From Pseudomonas svalbardensis (lineage in GTDB: Bacteria > Pseudomonadota > Gammaproteobacteria > Pseudomonadales > Pseudomonadaceae): a stretch of DNA of 64,000 nt. Made by a program: the position numbers and the translations under genes. Below, in pieces: positions 1 through 10,356 of the stretch. Location of the stretch: the NCBI RefSeq assembly GCF_030053115.1, contig NZ_CP125619.1, positions 3,173,501-3,237,500 of the forward strand. Reading direction: 5' to 3'. The notes beneath the pieces were generated by a model. The model had not been told where the DNA came from and did not search any database. It saw only the letters and a list, made by a program, of their open reading frames with translations. The stretch's first letter is position 1. Each line of letters starts with the position of its first letter.

Positions 1-993
<993 letters not shown>

Positions 994-1024
994 TCATCGC
1001 AAATACGCTGCTACATTTGACGAT

Positions 1025-1036
1025 GTTAACGTTAAC
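1025..1036. promoter_or_regulatory. Perfect palindrome, candidate LacI-family operator
   Basis: GTTAACGTTAAC is a perfect 12-bp palindrome with a central CG, the usual form of LacI/GalR-family operators. It lies 30 bp before the binding-protein gene, in the divergent region shared with the porin. A TTGACG at 1017-1022 could be a -35 element, which would place the palindrome over the promoter spacer. A weaker dyad, GTCGA-A-TCGAC, sits at 968-978. The likely binder is the LacI-type regulator at 6911-7903. This is inference from pattern and position. Confidence 0.55.
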
Positions 1037-1065
1037 TTTTCTAAAAACAAAAATAAAGAGGCTTT

Positions 1066-2340
1066 ATGAAACAACTCAAATCTCTCCTTCCAGCAGCACT
1101 GCTCACCCTCTGTGCCGGACTTCCATCCCTCTCGAGCGCAGCCGATTTGACGATCTCGTGCGGGGCGGTGGGTGCGGAGTTACAACTCTGCAAGGAAGCT
1201 GTCGAGGCGTGGTCGAAACAGACCGGAAACAACGTCGAAGTGGTTTCTACGCCTAACTCGGCGACCGAGAGGTTGTCGTTTTACCAACAGATCCTCAGTG
1301 CGCAGTCCACTGACATCGACATCATTCAAATCGATATGGTGTGGCCGGGGATGCTGGCCAAACATCTGATGGATTTGCGCGAGGTGCTGCCCGCCAACGC
1401 GACCCAAGGCTATTTCCAGGCACAGGTGGATAACGCCACGGTGAACGGACGGCTGGTGACGATGCCGTGGTTCACCGACTCGGGCCTGCTGTATTACCGC
1501 AAGGACTTGCTCGATAAGTACAACAAGCAGGTTCCCCAGACCTGGGAGGAAATGACTGCTACCGCCAGGGATGTTCAACAGGCCGAACGCACTGCTGGGA
1601 ACCCCAATGCATGGGGTTACATCTTTCAGGGACGCGCTTACGAGGGGCTGACGTGTAATGCGCTGGAGTGGATCAGCAGCCAACCGGAAGGCGGACTGGT
1701 CAATCCACGAGGAGATATCGTGGTCAACAGTCAGGCCTCAAGAACTGCTTTGGCTCTGGCGAAAAGCTGGGTAGGAGACATCTCCCCGCGTGGCGTACTC
1801 AACTACACCGAGGAAGAAGGACGTGGCGTATTCCAGTCGGGAAATGCGTTGTTCATGCGTAACTGGCCTTATGTCTGGGCCTTGGTACAAAGCCAGGACA
1901 GTGCCGTAAAAGATAAGGTCGGCGTCGCTCCCCTGCCCCGAGGCGGCATGACCGGCACCCATGCCTCCACCCTCGGCGGCTGGGGCCTGGCGGTATCGCG
2001 TTACAGCGCCCATCCAAAACTTGCCGCAGAACTGGTGACCTACCTGACCAGTGCCCAGCAGCAAAAACATCGAGCTCTGGTAGGCGGTTATAACCCGGTT
2101 ATCGAGTCGCTTTATCAAGATCCCGAGCTGCTCGCGGCCATGCCTTATTACAGTCAGCTCCTCAGCATTCTCAACGAAGGGGTCATGCGCCCCGCCTCAA
2201 TAACTGCCGATCGCTATCCACGGGTCTCCAATGCGTTCTTCGATCGCGTGCATGGCGTGCTGGCGGGCGAGTTGCCTGTCGATCAGGCGCTGGCCGAACT
2301 GGAAAGCGAACTCACGCGCATCAAACGCCGGAACTGGTAA
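1066..2340 (+). CDS. Sugar ABC transporter substrate-binding protein
   Basis: Periplasmic binding protein of the family 1 (MalE/ThuE/AglE) type, 424 residues, usual length for the family. Residues 1-25 are a signal peptide cleaved before ADL. The N-lobe reads like disaccharide binders (SATERLSFYQQILSAQSTDID), followed by a WFTDSGLLYYRKD hinge region and a C-terminal cluster of aromatic residues. A weak AGAGG ribosome site precedes the ATG. It is the first gene of a five-gene run in which the downstream genes overlap by ATGA, so it delivers the sugar to the two permeases that follow. Sucrose is the likely ligand because a GH32 enzyme closes the operon; trehalose or another disaccharide cannot be excluded from sequence. 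Confidence 0.88.
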   Translation: MKQLKSLLPAALLTLCAGLPSLSSAADLTISCGAVGAELQLCKEAVEAWSKQTGNNVEVVSTPNSATERLSFYQQILSAQSTDIDIIQIDMVWPGMLAKHLMDLREVLPANATQGYFQAQVDNATVNGRLVTMPWFTDSGLLYYRKDLLDKYNKQVPQTWEEMTATARDVQQAERTAGNPNAWGYIFQGRAYEGLTCNALEWISSQPEGGLVNPRGDIVVNSQASRTALALAKSWVGDISPRGVLNYTEEEGRGVFQSGNALFMRNWPYVWALVQSQDSAVKDKVGVAPLPRGGMTGTHASTLGGWGLAVSRYSAHPKLAAELVTYLTSAQQQKHRALVGGYNPVIESLYQDPELLAAMPYYSQLLSILNEGVMRPASITADRYPRVSNAFFDRVHGVLAGELPVDQALAELESELTRIKRRNW

Positions 2341-2361
2341 GCCACAAGGAAGGAAATCACC

Positions 2362-3324
2362 ATGTCTGTCTCTGCTACCCATCCCCCCTGTGACGAGCTC
2401 CTGCTCACCAGGGAAACGCCAGTACAGCGTCGTCGAGTACGCGCCGCCTGGCTGTTTCTAACACCGATGTTGCTGTGTCTGGCCCTGGTGGCCGCCTGGC
2501 CGCTACTGCGTACATTCTGGTTCAGCCTCACTGACGCCACCCTGGCGGACACCCGTGGTGGATCCTTCGTAGGCTTGAGCAATTATCTGTTCCACAACGG
2601 CTCCAGCTGGTCGGGCATTCTGGTTGACCCACAGTGGTGGAACGCTGTGCGCAACACGTTGCATTTCACCGTGGTATCGGTAGGACTGGAAGTCGTCCTG
2701 GGGCTGTTGGTGGCGTTGCTGTTGAACATCAAGTTCACCGGCCGTTCGTTGGTGCGTGCGTTGATTCTGATTCCCTGGGCGATTCCTACCATTGTCTCGG
2801 CGAAGATCTGGTCATGGATGCTCAACGACCAGTTCGGCATCATCAATCACATGATGCTGAGCCTCGGCCTGATTGATGCGCCCCTGGCCTGGACGGCAGA
2901 TGCGGATTTGTCGATGTGGGCGGTCATCATCGTCGACGTCTGGAAGACCGTACCTTTTGTCACGCTACTGATGCTGGCTGCCTTGCAGATGTTGCCGAGC
3001 GATTGTTACGAAGCCGCCAGGGTCGATGGCATTCATCCGCTGAAAGTGTTTTGGCGCGTCACCCTTCCACTGTTGATGCCTGCATTGTTGGTGGCGGCGA
3101 TCTTCCGCATCCTCGATTCCCTGCGGGTATTCGACGTCATCTATGTGCTGACCTCGAATTCTTCGAGCACCATGAGCATGTCCGTCTATGCCCGCCAACA
3201 CCTGGTGGAGTTCCAGGATGTTGGCTATGGCAGCGCGGCCTCGACTCTGCTGTTTCTGGTCGTTGCGGTAATCGCCATGCTTTATCTCTACCTCGGACGC
3301 CGTCAAATGGAGGTTCGATCATGA
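2362..3324 (+). CDS. Sugar ABC transporter permease, MalF type
   Basis: Inner-membrane permease of 320 residues with six predicted membrane spans. The first follows a short charged N-terminus (RRVRAAWLFLTP). The conserved EAA loop that docks on the ATPase starts at about residue 217 (EAARVDGIHPLKVFWRVTLP). It follows the binding-protein gene by 21 bp with an AAGGAAGGAA ribosome site, and its stop codon overlaps the next start (ATGA at 3321-3324). It forms the channel together with the MalG-type partner. Confidence 0.9.
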   Translation: MSVSATHPPCDELLLTRETPVQRRRVRAAWLFLTPMLLCLALVAAWPLLRTFWFSLTDATLADTRGGSFVGLSNYLFHNGSSWSGILVDPQWWNAVRNTLHFTVVSVGLEVVLGLLVALLLNIKFTGRSLVRALILIPWAIPTIVSAKIWSWMLNDQFGIINHMMLSLGLIDAPLAWTADADLSMWAVIIVDVWKTVPFVTLLMLAALQMLPSDCYEAARVDGIHPLKVFWRVTLPLLMPALLVAAIFRILDSLRVFDVIYVLTSNSSSTMSMSVYARQHLVEFQDVGYGSAASTLLFLVVAVIAMLYLYLGRRQMEVRS

Positions 3325-4163
3325 GCCCGCGCCTACTGAAAAAAGCGCTGTTGCGCCTCGGGTTCTGGTGTCTGATCGGGGTTTTGTTGCTGTATGCGGT
3401 CTTCCCTTTCTACTACGCCATCGTGACTTCGTTAAAGCCGTCCAGTGCCTTGTTCGAGGTGAGCTACTGGATCGAAAGCCCCGACTTCTCCAATTACGCA
3501 GCTGTACTCCACCAAGCCTCATTCCTGCGGGCTATCGGTAATTCGCTGGTGGTTGCGCTTTGCGTGGTGACGCTGGCGTTGTTCCTCAGCGTGACCGCCG
3601 CCTACGCCTTGGGACGGGTGAAATTCCGTGGGCGTGGCACGGTGTTGATGATGGTTCTCGGCGTGTCGATGTTTCCCCAGGTCGCTGTGCTGTCGGGGCT
3701 GTTCGAAGTGATCCGTGCCCTGGGTCTGTACAACACGTCTTTGGCGTTGATCCTGAGCTACACGATTTTCACCCTGCCTTTCACCGTCTGGGTGCTGACC
3801 ACGTTCATGGGGCAACTGCCGCATGAACTGGAAGAAGCGGCAATCATGGATGGCGCGTCGCCTTGGGTCACGCTGACCCGCGTGCTGTTGCCGCTGCTCT
3901 GGCCCGCACTGGTCACCACTGGCTTGTTGGCCTTCATCGCCGCGTGGAACGAGTTCCTGTTTGCCCTGACCTTCACCCTCACCGACACGCAACGCACGGT
4001 GCCGGTCGCCATCGCCTTGATTTCCGGCGGGAGTCCTCATGAGCTGCCTTGGGGGCTGTTGATGGCCGCATCGGTGGTGGTCACCGTCCCACTGGTGATT
4101 CTGGTGCTGATCTTCCAGCGCCGAATCGTTTCCGGTCTCACTGCCGGCGCGTTAAAGGGTTGA
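3321..4163 (+). CDS. Sugar ABC transporter permease, MalG type
   Basis: Second half of the permease dimer, 280 residues, six predicted membrane spans, with the EAA loop at about residue 172 (EAAIMDGASPWVTLTRVLLP). The open frame extends far upstream inside the previous gene, but the ATG at 3321 overlaps the malF-type stop as ATGA and gives the usual MalG N-terminus (LLKKALLRLGFWCLIG). I therefore take 3321 as the start. It acts with the gene before and the ATPase after. Confidence 0.9.
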   Translation: MSPRLLKKALLRLGFWCLIGVLLLYAVFPFYYAIVTSLKPSSALFEVSYWIESPDFSNYAAVLHQASFLRAIGNSLVVALCVVTLALFLSVTAAYALGRVKFRGRGTVLMMVLGVSMFPQVAVLSGLFEVIRALGLYNTSLALILSYTIFTLPFTVWVLTTFMGQLPHELEEAAIMDGASPWVTLTRVLLPLLWPALVTTGLLAFIAAWNEFLFALTFTLTDTQRTVPVAIALISGGSPHELPWGLLMAASVVVTVPLVILVLIFQRRIVSGLTAGALKG

Positions 4164-4190
4164 TGCCCGACAACTACAAGGAACAGCATC

Positions 4191-5336
4191 GTGATCAAGT
4201 TGAAGCTAGACAACGTGAACAAACAATTGGGCGGCATGCGGATTCTGCGCGACGTCAGCCTGGAGATCGCTGCGGGTGAATTCGTGGTGTTCGTTGGCCC
4301 TTCGGGCTGCGGAAAGTCGACCCTGCTGCGGCTGATCGCCGGACTGGATTCGATCTGCGGCGGCGACATGCTTATCGATGGGCGACGGGTCAACGATCTG
4401 GAACCGCGCGAGCGTGGCGTCGGCATGGTGTTTCAGTCTTATGCGCTGTACCCGCACATGAGCGTCTACGACAACATCAGTTTTGGTCTCAAACTGGCCA
4501 AGACTGAAAAGACCAGCTTGCGCGATCGCGTGCTGAAAACAGCGCAAATCCTTCAATTGGATAAATTGCTGCAACGCAAGCCAAAGGAACTGTCTGGAGG
4601 ACAGCGTCAGCGTGTAGCAATGGGCAGAGCCATGGCACGGGAGCCGGACATTTTGTTGTTCGATGAGCCGCTCTCCAATCTGGATGCATCGTTGCGGGTG
4701 CAGATGCGCAACGAAATCGCCCGGCTGCATGATCGACTGGGCTCGACCATGATCTACGTCACCCACGATCAGATTGAAGCGATGACCCTGGCCGACAAAA
4801 TTGTCGTGCTCAATGGCGGTCGCGTCGAGCAGATCGGCTCACCGCGCCAACTTTATGAGCGCCCAGCGAGCCGCTTTGTCGCCGGTTTTCTTGGTTCGCC
4901 CAGAATGAACTTTCTGGCGGCGCGCCTGCATGCCCCGGGCGAAACCAGCCTGGTCGATACCCCCGTTTTGGGTATGACCTCCCTGCCCTTCTACAGCTCG
5001 AACCTGGCGGCGGGCACGTTGCTGAGCCTGGGGATTCGCCCGGAACACATTTTGCTCAAAAAGGCTGATGGAGCCGTCGGCATCGTCGTGACCGGGGTCG
5101 AGTACCTGGGCAGCGAAACGTATGTGCACCTCGAAACAGGACAGGACGAGCCAATGATCTGTCGTTGCGAGGTCAACGCTGGATGGCAGGCGGGTGATCG
5201 GGTCGAACTGCAGCTGGACATCGACAACATGCACCTTTTCGACGCCGACGGCACGGCCCTGGAGCGCCACCCACAAGCCATTGAAAATCTGCCGAATGAC
5301 GTCTCTCTGCGCTCTGTCCGAGTACGCGCCCTATGA
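4191..5336 (+). CDS. Sugar ABC transporter ATP-binding protein (MalK/UgpC type)
   Basis: Cytoplasmic ATPase of 381 residues that powers the importer. Walker A is GPSGCGKST at 36-44, the signature LSGGQ is at 134-138, and Walker B with the catalytic Glu is DILLFDEP shortly after; the H-loop is VTHDQ. The C-terminal 140 residues form the MalK-type regulatory TOBE/OB region. The start is GTG at 4191, read as Met, since no in-frame ATG lies nearby. Its stop overlaps the GH32 start as ATGA. MalK-type ATPases are often shared between importers, so it could serve other sugars as well. Confidence 0.92.
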   Translation: MIKLKLDNVNKQLGGMRILRDVSLEIAAGEFVVFVGPSGCGKSTLLRLIAGLDSICGGDMLIDGRRVNDLEPRERGVGMVFQSYALYPHMSVYDNISFGLKLAKTEKTSLRDRVLKTAQILQLDKLLQRKPKELSGGQRQRVAMGRAMAREPDILLFDEPLSNLDASLRVQMRNEIARLHDRLGSTMIYVTHDQIEAMTLADKIVVLNGGRVEQIGSPRQLYERPASRFVAGFLGSPRMNFLAARLHAPGETSLVDTPVLGMTSLPFYSSNLAAGTLLSLGIRPEHILLKKADGAVGIVVTGVEYLGSETYVHLETGQDEPMICRCEVNAGWQAGDRVELQLDIDNMHLFDADGTALERHPQAIENLPNDVSLRSVRVRAL

Positions 5337-6835
5337 CCTTGTCTTTGAATACTATGAGCGATCCCAAGTCTTCTTCCCTTGACCTTGCGCAGCGTGCACT
5401 GAGTGACGGCCTGACTCGCGTCATCCAAGATTATCGACCCGGTTATCATATTGCTCCCCCGGCAGGCTGGATGAACGACCCTAACGGGGTGGTGTATTTT
5501 CGTGGCGAATATCACGTGTTCTATCAACATTACCCCTTCGAAGCGAAATGGGGCCCGATGTATTGGGGCCACGCCAAGAGTGTCGATCTGGTTCATTGGC
5601 AGCACCTGCCCATTGCGTTGGCACCCGGCGATGACTTCGACCGTGACGGATGTTTCTCCGGTAGCGCAGTGGTGTGTGGAGATACCCTGGCACTGATCTA
5701 CACCGGACACACCTGGCTGGGGGACGTGGGTGACGAACGCTCGATCCGTCAAGTCCAGTGCCTGGCCACCAGCATCGACGGCATCCGGTTCGTCAAGCAT
5801 GGCGCAGTCATCGAGACCGCGCCGCAAGACACCATCATGCACTTTCGTGACCCCAAGGTATGGAAGGAGGATGACTATTGGTACCTCATTGCCGGCGCAC
5901 GTCTGGGCGATATACCGCTGCTCCCGCTGTACCGTTCCACGGATCTGCACGTCTGGGAGTTCATTGACTACGTGTCCGGCGGCAGCGAGGGTGATGGCTA
6001 TATGTGGGAGTGTCCGGATCTGTTCCGACTGAACGGACGCGATGTGCTGCTGTACTCCCCCCAAGGCATGTCATCCCAAGGTTACGAACGGCTCAACAAG
6101 TACCAGACGGGTTACCGAGTGGGCCGACTCGACAGCGACTGGCACTTCACTGGCGGGCCTTTTATCGAGCTGGATAACGGCCACGATTTCTATGCCGCGC
6201 AAACGCTATTGGCTGCCGATGGTCGGCGCCTCGTGTGGGCGTGGCTCGACATGTGGGAAAGCCCGATGCCGAGCCAGGCCCATCACTGGTGCGGCATGCT
6301 CGGGTTGCCGCGCGAGCTTGAACTGCATGCAGATCGCCTTTGCGTGTATCCGGCACGGGAGCTCACCGCACTGCGCAAGGCGCCATTGCCGGGCACGCCC
6401 TGGTGGGATGAATCGGGAATCCGGTGGGTGCCGGAAGTGAATGGCGACATGCTCGAAATCCATGTGCATCTGGATTTGCTCGGTTGCAGCGACGGCCATC
6501 TGGGAATCGCCTTGCGCTGCAGCGACGATGGCCAGGAAGAAACCCTGCTCTACTACGATGCGTCGCTGCAGCGCCTGGTGCTTGACCGCAGTCGCTCGGG
6601 TGCGGAAGTCTCAGGTCAGCGCAGCGTGTCGATAGACTCGAGACAAGAGCGACTGGAACTGCGCGTGTTTCTCGATCGCTCGTCCATCGAGGTGTTCGAC
6701 GAAAACGGGCGCTTCAGCCTTAGCAGTCGCCTCTATCCCCGGCCCGACAGTCTGGGCGTGAAGCTCCTTGCCAGCGGGAGTGGCGGGCGTGTCTCCATTC
6801 CCAAGGCATGGCCTCTCGCCTCGGGATGGCTATGA
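5333..6835 (+). CDS. GH32 beta-fructofuranosidase (sucrose hydrolase)
   Basis: Glycoside hydrolase family 32, 500 residues, with no signal peptide, so cytoplasmic. All three signature motifs are present: WMNDPNG at 46-52 with nucleophile Asp49, RDP at 172-174 with the transition-state stabiliser Asp173, and WECPD with the acid/base Glu226. A C-terminal beta-sandwich follows from about residue 350. The start at 5333 overlaps the ATPase stop; an ATG at 5354 is possible. Enzymes of this kind are often auto-named sucrose-6-phosphate hydrolase. Here the sugar enters through an ABC importer, which does not phosphorylate, so free sucrose or a short fructo-oligosaccharide is the more likely substrate. 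Confidence 0.9.
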   Translation: MTLSLNTMSDPKSSSLDLAQRALSDGLTRVIQDYRPGYHIAPPAGWMNDPNGVVYFRGEYHVFYQHYPFEAKWGPMYWGHAKSVDLVHWQHLPIALAPGDDFDRDGCFSGSAVVCGDTLALIYTGHTWLGDVGDERSIRQVQCLATSIDGIRFVKHGAVIETAPQDTIMHFRDPKVWKEDDYWYLIAGARLGDIPLLPLYRSTDLHVWEFIDYVSGGSEGDGYMWECPDLFRLNGRDVLLYSPQGMSSQGYERLNKYQTGYRVGRLDSDWHFTGGPFIELDNGHDFYAAQTLLAADGRRLVWAWLDMWESPMPSQAHHWCGMLGLPRELELHADRLCVYPARELTALRKAPLPGTPWWDESGIRWVPEVNGDMLEIHVHLDLLGCSDGHLGIALRCSDDGQEETLLYYDASLQRLVLDRSRSGAEVSGQRSVSIDSRQERLELRVFLDRSSIEVFDENGRFSLSSRLYPRPDSLGVKLLASGSGGRVSIPKAWPLASGWL

Positions 6836-6910
6836 GCAGCGTCATTCGAGTCGCGAGAAGCCCGGGCCCTGTGTCATGATTCTGCGTCAACCTGACCGGC
6901 CTTGCCTCGC

Positions 6911-7903
6911 ATGACTTCAGTGAAAGACGTTGCACATCTGGCCGGCGTGTCCCTGATGACGGTTTCTCGAGCGCTCAACAATCCGGAAAAACTGAGCCCC
7001 GAAACCCTTCAACGGGTGCGTCGCGCCATTGATGAACTGCAATTCGTACCGAGCCTGTCGGCGCGCAAGATGCGCGGCGACAACCTCCAGTCGCGCACCA
7101 TCGGTGTGTTCGCGCTGGATACCGCGACCACACCGTTCGCGGTTGAGTTGCTGCTGTCCATCGAACAGACCGCGCAGCAAGCAGGCTGGAATGTATTTAT
7201 CCTCAACCTGTTGAGCAGCCCGCCCACCGACCAGAACATCGACTTGATGTTGTCGCACCGTCCCGACGGGTTGATCTTCAGCGCCATGGGATTTCGCCAT
7301 GTGTGCATTCCCGAGCGCTTGAAGAGCAAACCCCTGGTACTCGCCAATTGCCTGGCGGATGACAGTCGCCTGGTGAGTTATGTACCCGACGACGAAACGG
7401 GGCAGTATCGAGCCGTACATCACGCATTGAGCCAAGGCTATCGACGCCCTCTGTGTATCAATCTGCCGAAACAGAGTCTGGCCTGGGGTCTGCGACAAAA
7501 AGGCCTGCAGCGTGCCTGTCAGGCATTCGGGCTGGCGCCTGACGCGCTCCGGCAATACGACCTTTCCGATCATGACGCCTATGGTGAAACTGCAGCCATA
7601 CTCAACCGGCACATCATTGATGGTCGTCCCCAATTCGACATTCTGATCTGTGGCAACGACCGTATTGCCTTTTGCGCCTATCAGCTGTTGTTGGGCCGTG
7701 GCCTGAAAATTCCCGACGATGTCGCCGTGCTCGGCTACGACAACATGATCGGTATTGCTGAGCTGTTCATCCCGCCGCTGACCACAGTGCAACTGCCGTA
7801 CTACGAGATCGGTCGCAAGGCTGCCCGGCACTTGATCGAAGGCCTCGAGGTATCGGAAGCCCAGCCAGTTGATTGTCCATTGGTGGTCAGGGCATCACTA
7901 TAA
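6911..7903 (+). CDS. LacI-family transcriptional regulator
   Basis: DNA-binding repressor of 330 residues. The N-terminal helix-turn-helix and hinge helix are clear (SVKDVAHLAGVSLMTVSRALNN at residues 3-24, then SLSARKMR). They are followed by the periplasmic-binding-protein-like sugar domain with the usual endings CGNDRIAF and VLGYDNM. A TTG at 6902 is an alternative start, but the ATG at 6911 gives the standard N-terminus. It lies 75 bp after the GH32 gene in the same direction. It probably controls both the importer operon and the porin through the palindrome at 1025-1036, with the imported sugar as inducer. Confidence 0.9.
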   Translation: MTSVKDVAHLAGVSLMTVSRALNNPEKLSPETLQRVRRAIDELQFVPSLSARKMRGDNLQSRTIGVFALDTATTPFAVELLLSIEQTAQQAGWNVFILNLLSSPPTDQNIDLMLSHRPDGLIFSAMGFRHVCIPERLKSKPLVLANCLADDSRLVSYVPDDETGQYRAVHHALSQGYRRPLCINLPKQSLAWGLRQKGLQRACQAFGLAPDALRQYDLSDHDAYGETAAILNRHIIDGRPQFDILICGNDRIAFCAYQLLLGRGLKIPDDVAVLGYDNMIGIAELFIPPLTTVQLPYYEIGRKAARHLIEGLEVSEAQPVDCPLVVRASL

Positions 7904-8159
7904 GAATTAGTTAGGTGATAGCACACTCCCGCTTGCTTTCGATTTGCCATTAGCCTGTCACGCACCAGAAGTGTTCCGCCGCCCTCAGGACGCAGGCAGC
8001 GCTTCGATGGCTAGGTGAGCTTTTCTGCCAGGACGAAAACCATCGCTGTAGTCCGATGGTGGAAAATCGGCGTGAGCTGTTACAGCAAATTCGCTTGAAT
8101 CAGGCGATCACAACTCTGGAAAACCCCGAGTACTCACTACCCTCGCCCACTATTGTTAT
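7904..8159. other. Intergenic gap with no recognised feature
   Basis: About 256 bp between two convergent genes. I see no hairpin with a T-run, no REP element and no convincing reading frame. A 74-codon frame at 8056-8280 runs through the end of the opposite gene and looks like chance. Confidence 0.5.
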
Positions 8160-8684
8160 TCACGCCGCACTTGTGTTTGCGACACGGGCGGTGCGAATAA
8201 ACAAGGCGCGCACTTTCTCCCAGAAATTCCCCCCCAATACGAAAAAGCTGCCGATCAGCATGAGGTCACCCAGCGCTTGAACTTGCCAAAGGTTGGGTCT
8301 GAGCCCCGGCCAAATGCTGTCGACGTAGGGTTCAAGAAAGGAGGATATCAGCGGCACAAAGAACATAACGATGCCAATTCTGTGACGCCATGGGCCCACT
8401 TCGACTTCCGTGCTGGGTGCAAGTGAGGACACATAACCGAACAGGCTGCGCTTTAACTGTTGGAATCCGGATTTGCCCATGATGGCAATGGCGAGAATCA
8501 GCAGGATTTTGTTGCTGATGAACAGCACACCAGTCAGTGCAGCGATCTTTGAACCCGCCACATCGGCTGCCGCAGCAAGTGGCACCAACAGCCAGGAGCC
8601 CAGCATCAAGCAGATAATGACTATGCCCAACTTAAAGCGCCAGCCAGCTGAATGGGCTTCAACGACACCCTGGGTGTTATTCAT
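8160..8684 (-). CDS. Small multi-spanning membrane protein, possible transporter-suffix family
   Basis: A 174-residue protein with four predicted membrane spans, at about 18-38, 47-69, 104-121 and 140-157. Between spans two and three it carries the motif GKSGFQQLKRSLFGYV and then a GPWRHRIGIVMF stretch. These resemble small proteins annotated as transporter-suffix-domain proteins, but I am not certain of the family. It is divergent from the efflux operon at 8803 and shares a 118-bp promoter region with it, so a link to export is possible. The biochemical role is unknown. Confidence 0.65.
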   Translation of the reverse strand: MNNTQGVVEAHSAGWRFKLGIVIICLMLGSWLLVPLAAAADVAGSKIAALTGVLFISNKILLILAIAIMGKSGFQQLKRSLFGYVSSLAPSTEVEVGPWRHRIGIVMFFVPLISSFLEPYVDSIWPGLRPNLWQVQALGDLMLIGSFFVLGGNFWEKVRALFIRTARVANTSAA

Positions 8685-8802
8685 AATCGTCGTACCTTTC
8701 TAACGGATCACAGTAGATTTGATGGCGCTTAAAAAGCGTAGCAGCCGTGTGCCCATTTGGACGGCTATGCTCCAGTGATCTTTGTTGGTCGGGAAATGCG
8801 TA

Positions 8803-10356
8803 ATGCATCCAGGTACAACCCTGCTGAATTGGCCTGGCTGGTTCGTGCTGCTTGGCGTATTCGGCCTCAGTGGTTGCGTACGGCTTGGGCCGGATTTCCA
8901 GCCGCCCAGCGAAGAATGGGTCAAACACTGGAGCACCCCTGCCCTCGAGCAATCCAGCCAACGCAGCCTTAACCCGGACATTCGTCAGTGGTGGCAAGTC
9001 TTTGCCGATTCGGTCCTCAATCATTTGATTGCCGAGTCGGATGCACGCAACTCCAGCCTTAAAATCGCCGGCCTGCGCGTCATGGAAGCCCGCGCCCAAC
9101 TCGGCATTGCTCAAAGTGGTCTTTACCCGCAACTGCAGCAAGCCAGTGTCGACAGTCTTTACTTTAACCGCAGGCAATCCGGCGGAACCAACCCGCAAGA
9201 CAGCCATTTCTGGCAACACAGCGCGGGGTTCGACGTGGGGTGGGAACTGGACTTCTGGGGCCGCTTCAGTCGCGCCATCGAGTCATCCGATGCCAGCTAC
9301 TTCGCCGCCCAAGCCAACTATGAAGACGTGCTCGTACTGCTGCGGGCACAAGTGGCCGATACCTATTTCTCGCTGCGCACCACCGAAGCCCGTTTACGCG
9401 TCGCCCGGGAAAACGCCAAACAGCAAAAGCGCAACTTCGAGATCACCGAGAAGCTGTTCAACAGTGGCCAAACTGCCGAGCTCGACCTGCAACAAGCCAG
9501 AACCCAGTACCTGGGCACGTTGAGCACCATCCCCAACTTCGAAGATCAGCTTCAGCGCACCCGAAATGCGTTGGCCGTGCTGATCGGCCAGCCGCCCGGT
9601 GCACTGCCCCAGCTGGTCGAGAATGAAGGACTGATCCCGCTGGTCGACCGTGCCGTTTTGCAAGATGTGCCGGCCAACTTGCTGCTGCGTCGGCCCGACG
9701 TGCGCGCCGCCGAGCTTAATGTCGCCGCCCAGTCAGCGCTGATCGGCGTGGCCGAGAGCGATTTCTATCCGTCGTTGACCTTGCTGGGCAGCATTGTCTG
9801 GTCCACCGACACCCTCAGTGGCACGCCCCGAAATCTGGATTTGATCGGCGGCCCCAGTCTGCGCTGGAATCTGTTCGATCACGGCCAGATCAGCAACAAC
9901 GTGCGCGTGCAGGATGCGCGGTTGCAGCAGCTGATCGAGGCCTACCGCGACAAGGTTCGCCAGGCGGCACGCGAGGCAGACGATGCGGCCTATGGCCTGA
10001 TCAAATCCCTGGAGCGCGAAGGCATCCTGCGCGAGGCCCAAGTGGCAGCCAAACGCTCGCTAGTGCTGGCCAGCGCGCAGTATCGCGAAGGTTATTCGGA
10101 CTTCCAGCGGGTGCTGGATGCGCAGCGAGCCTTGCTCGAACAACAGGACAATTATCTGGTCGCCCGCAGCAATGCCGTGAGTAATGTCATTGCCTTGTAC
10201 AAAGCCGTGGGCGGTGGCTGGTCCAGCGCCCAACCGAAAGTTGATCCAACCACCCGCCAACAGATGGAAAAACGTACCGACTGGGGCAATCTGCTGGAAG
10301 AACCCACCACTGCACAGCCTGCCATTCCAATGTCTTACAAGGTTAAAGACCAATGA
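8803..10356 (+). CDS. NodT-family outer-membrane efflux lipoprotein
   Basis: Outer-membrane channel of a tripartite exporter, 517 residues. The N-terminus carries a lipoprotein signal with lipobox LSGC and acylated Cys25. Two repeated OEP units follow, with the usual coiled-coil tunnel helices (LRVMEARAQLGIAQSGLYPQ and ELNVAAQSALIGVAESDFYP). An in-frame TTG at 8782 would add seven residues, but the ATG at 8803 gives a normal lipoprotein signal. Its stop overlaps the next start as ATGA, so it is co-translated with the EmrA-like adaptor. Confidence 0.9.
   Translation: MHPGTTLLNWPGWFVLLGVFGLSGCVRLGPDFQPPSEEWVKHWSTPALEQSSQRSLNPDIRQWWQVFADSVLNHLIAESDARNSSLKIAGLRVMEARAQLGIAQSGLYPQLQQASVDSLYFNRRQSGGTNPQDSHFWQHSAGFDVGWELDFWGRFSRAIESSDASYFAAQANYEDVLVLLRAQVADTYFSLRTTEARLRVARENAKQQKRNFEITEKLFNSGQTAELDLQQARTQYLGTLSTIPNFEDQLQRTRNALAVLIGQPPGALPQLVENEGLIPLVDRAVLQDVPANLLLRRPDVRAAELNVAAQSALIGVAESDFYPSLTLLGSIVWSTDTLSGTPRNLDLIGGPSLRWNLFDHGQISNNVRVQDARLQQLIEAYRDKVRQAAREADDAAYGLIKSLEREGILREAQVAAKRSLVLASAQYREGYSDFQRVLDAQRALLEQQDNYLVARSNAVSNVIALYKAVGGGWSSAQPKVDPTTRQQMEKRTDWGNLLEEPTTAQPAIPMSYKVKDQ

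Noticed and set aside
2916..3320. Upstream extension of the MalG-type permease frame
   Set aside because: It lies inside the MalF-type gene; the ATGA overlap at 3321 and the family N-terminus mark the real start.
8056..8280. A 74-codon plus-strand frame in and beyond the gap after the LacI gene
   Set aside because: It has no ribosome site, overlaps the opposite membrane-protein gene by 120 bp and has no recognisable motif.
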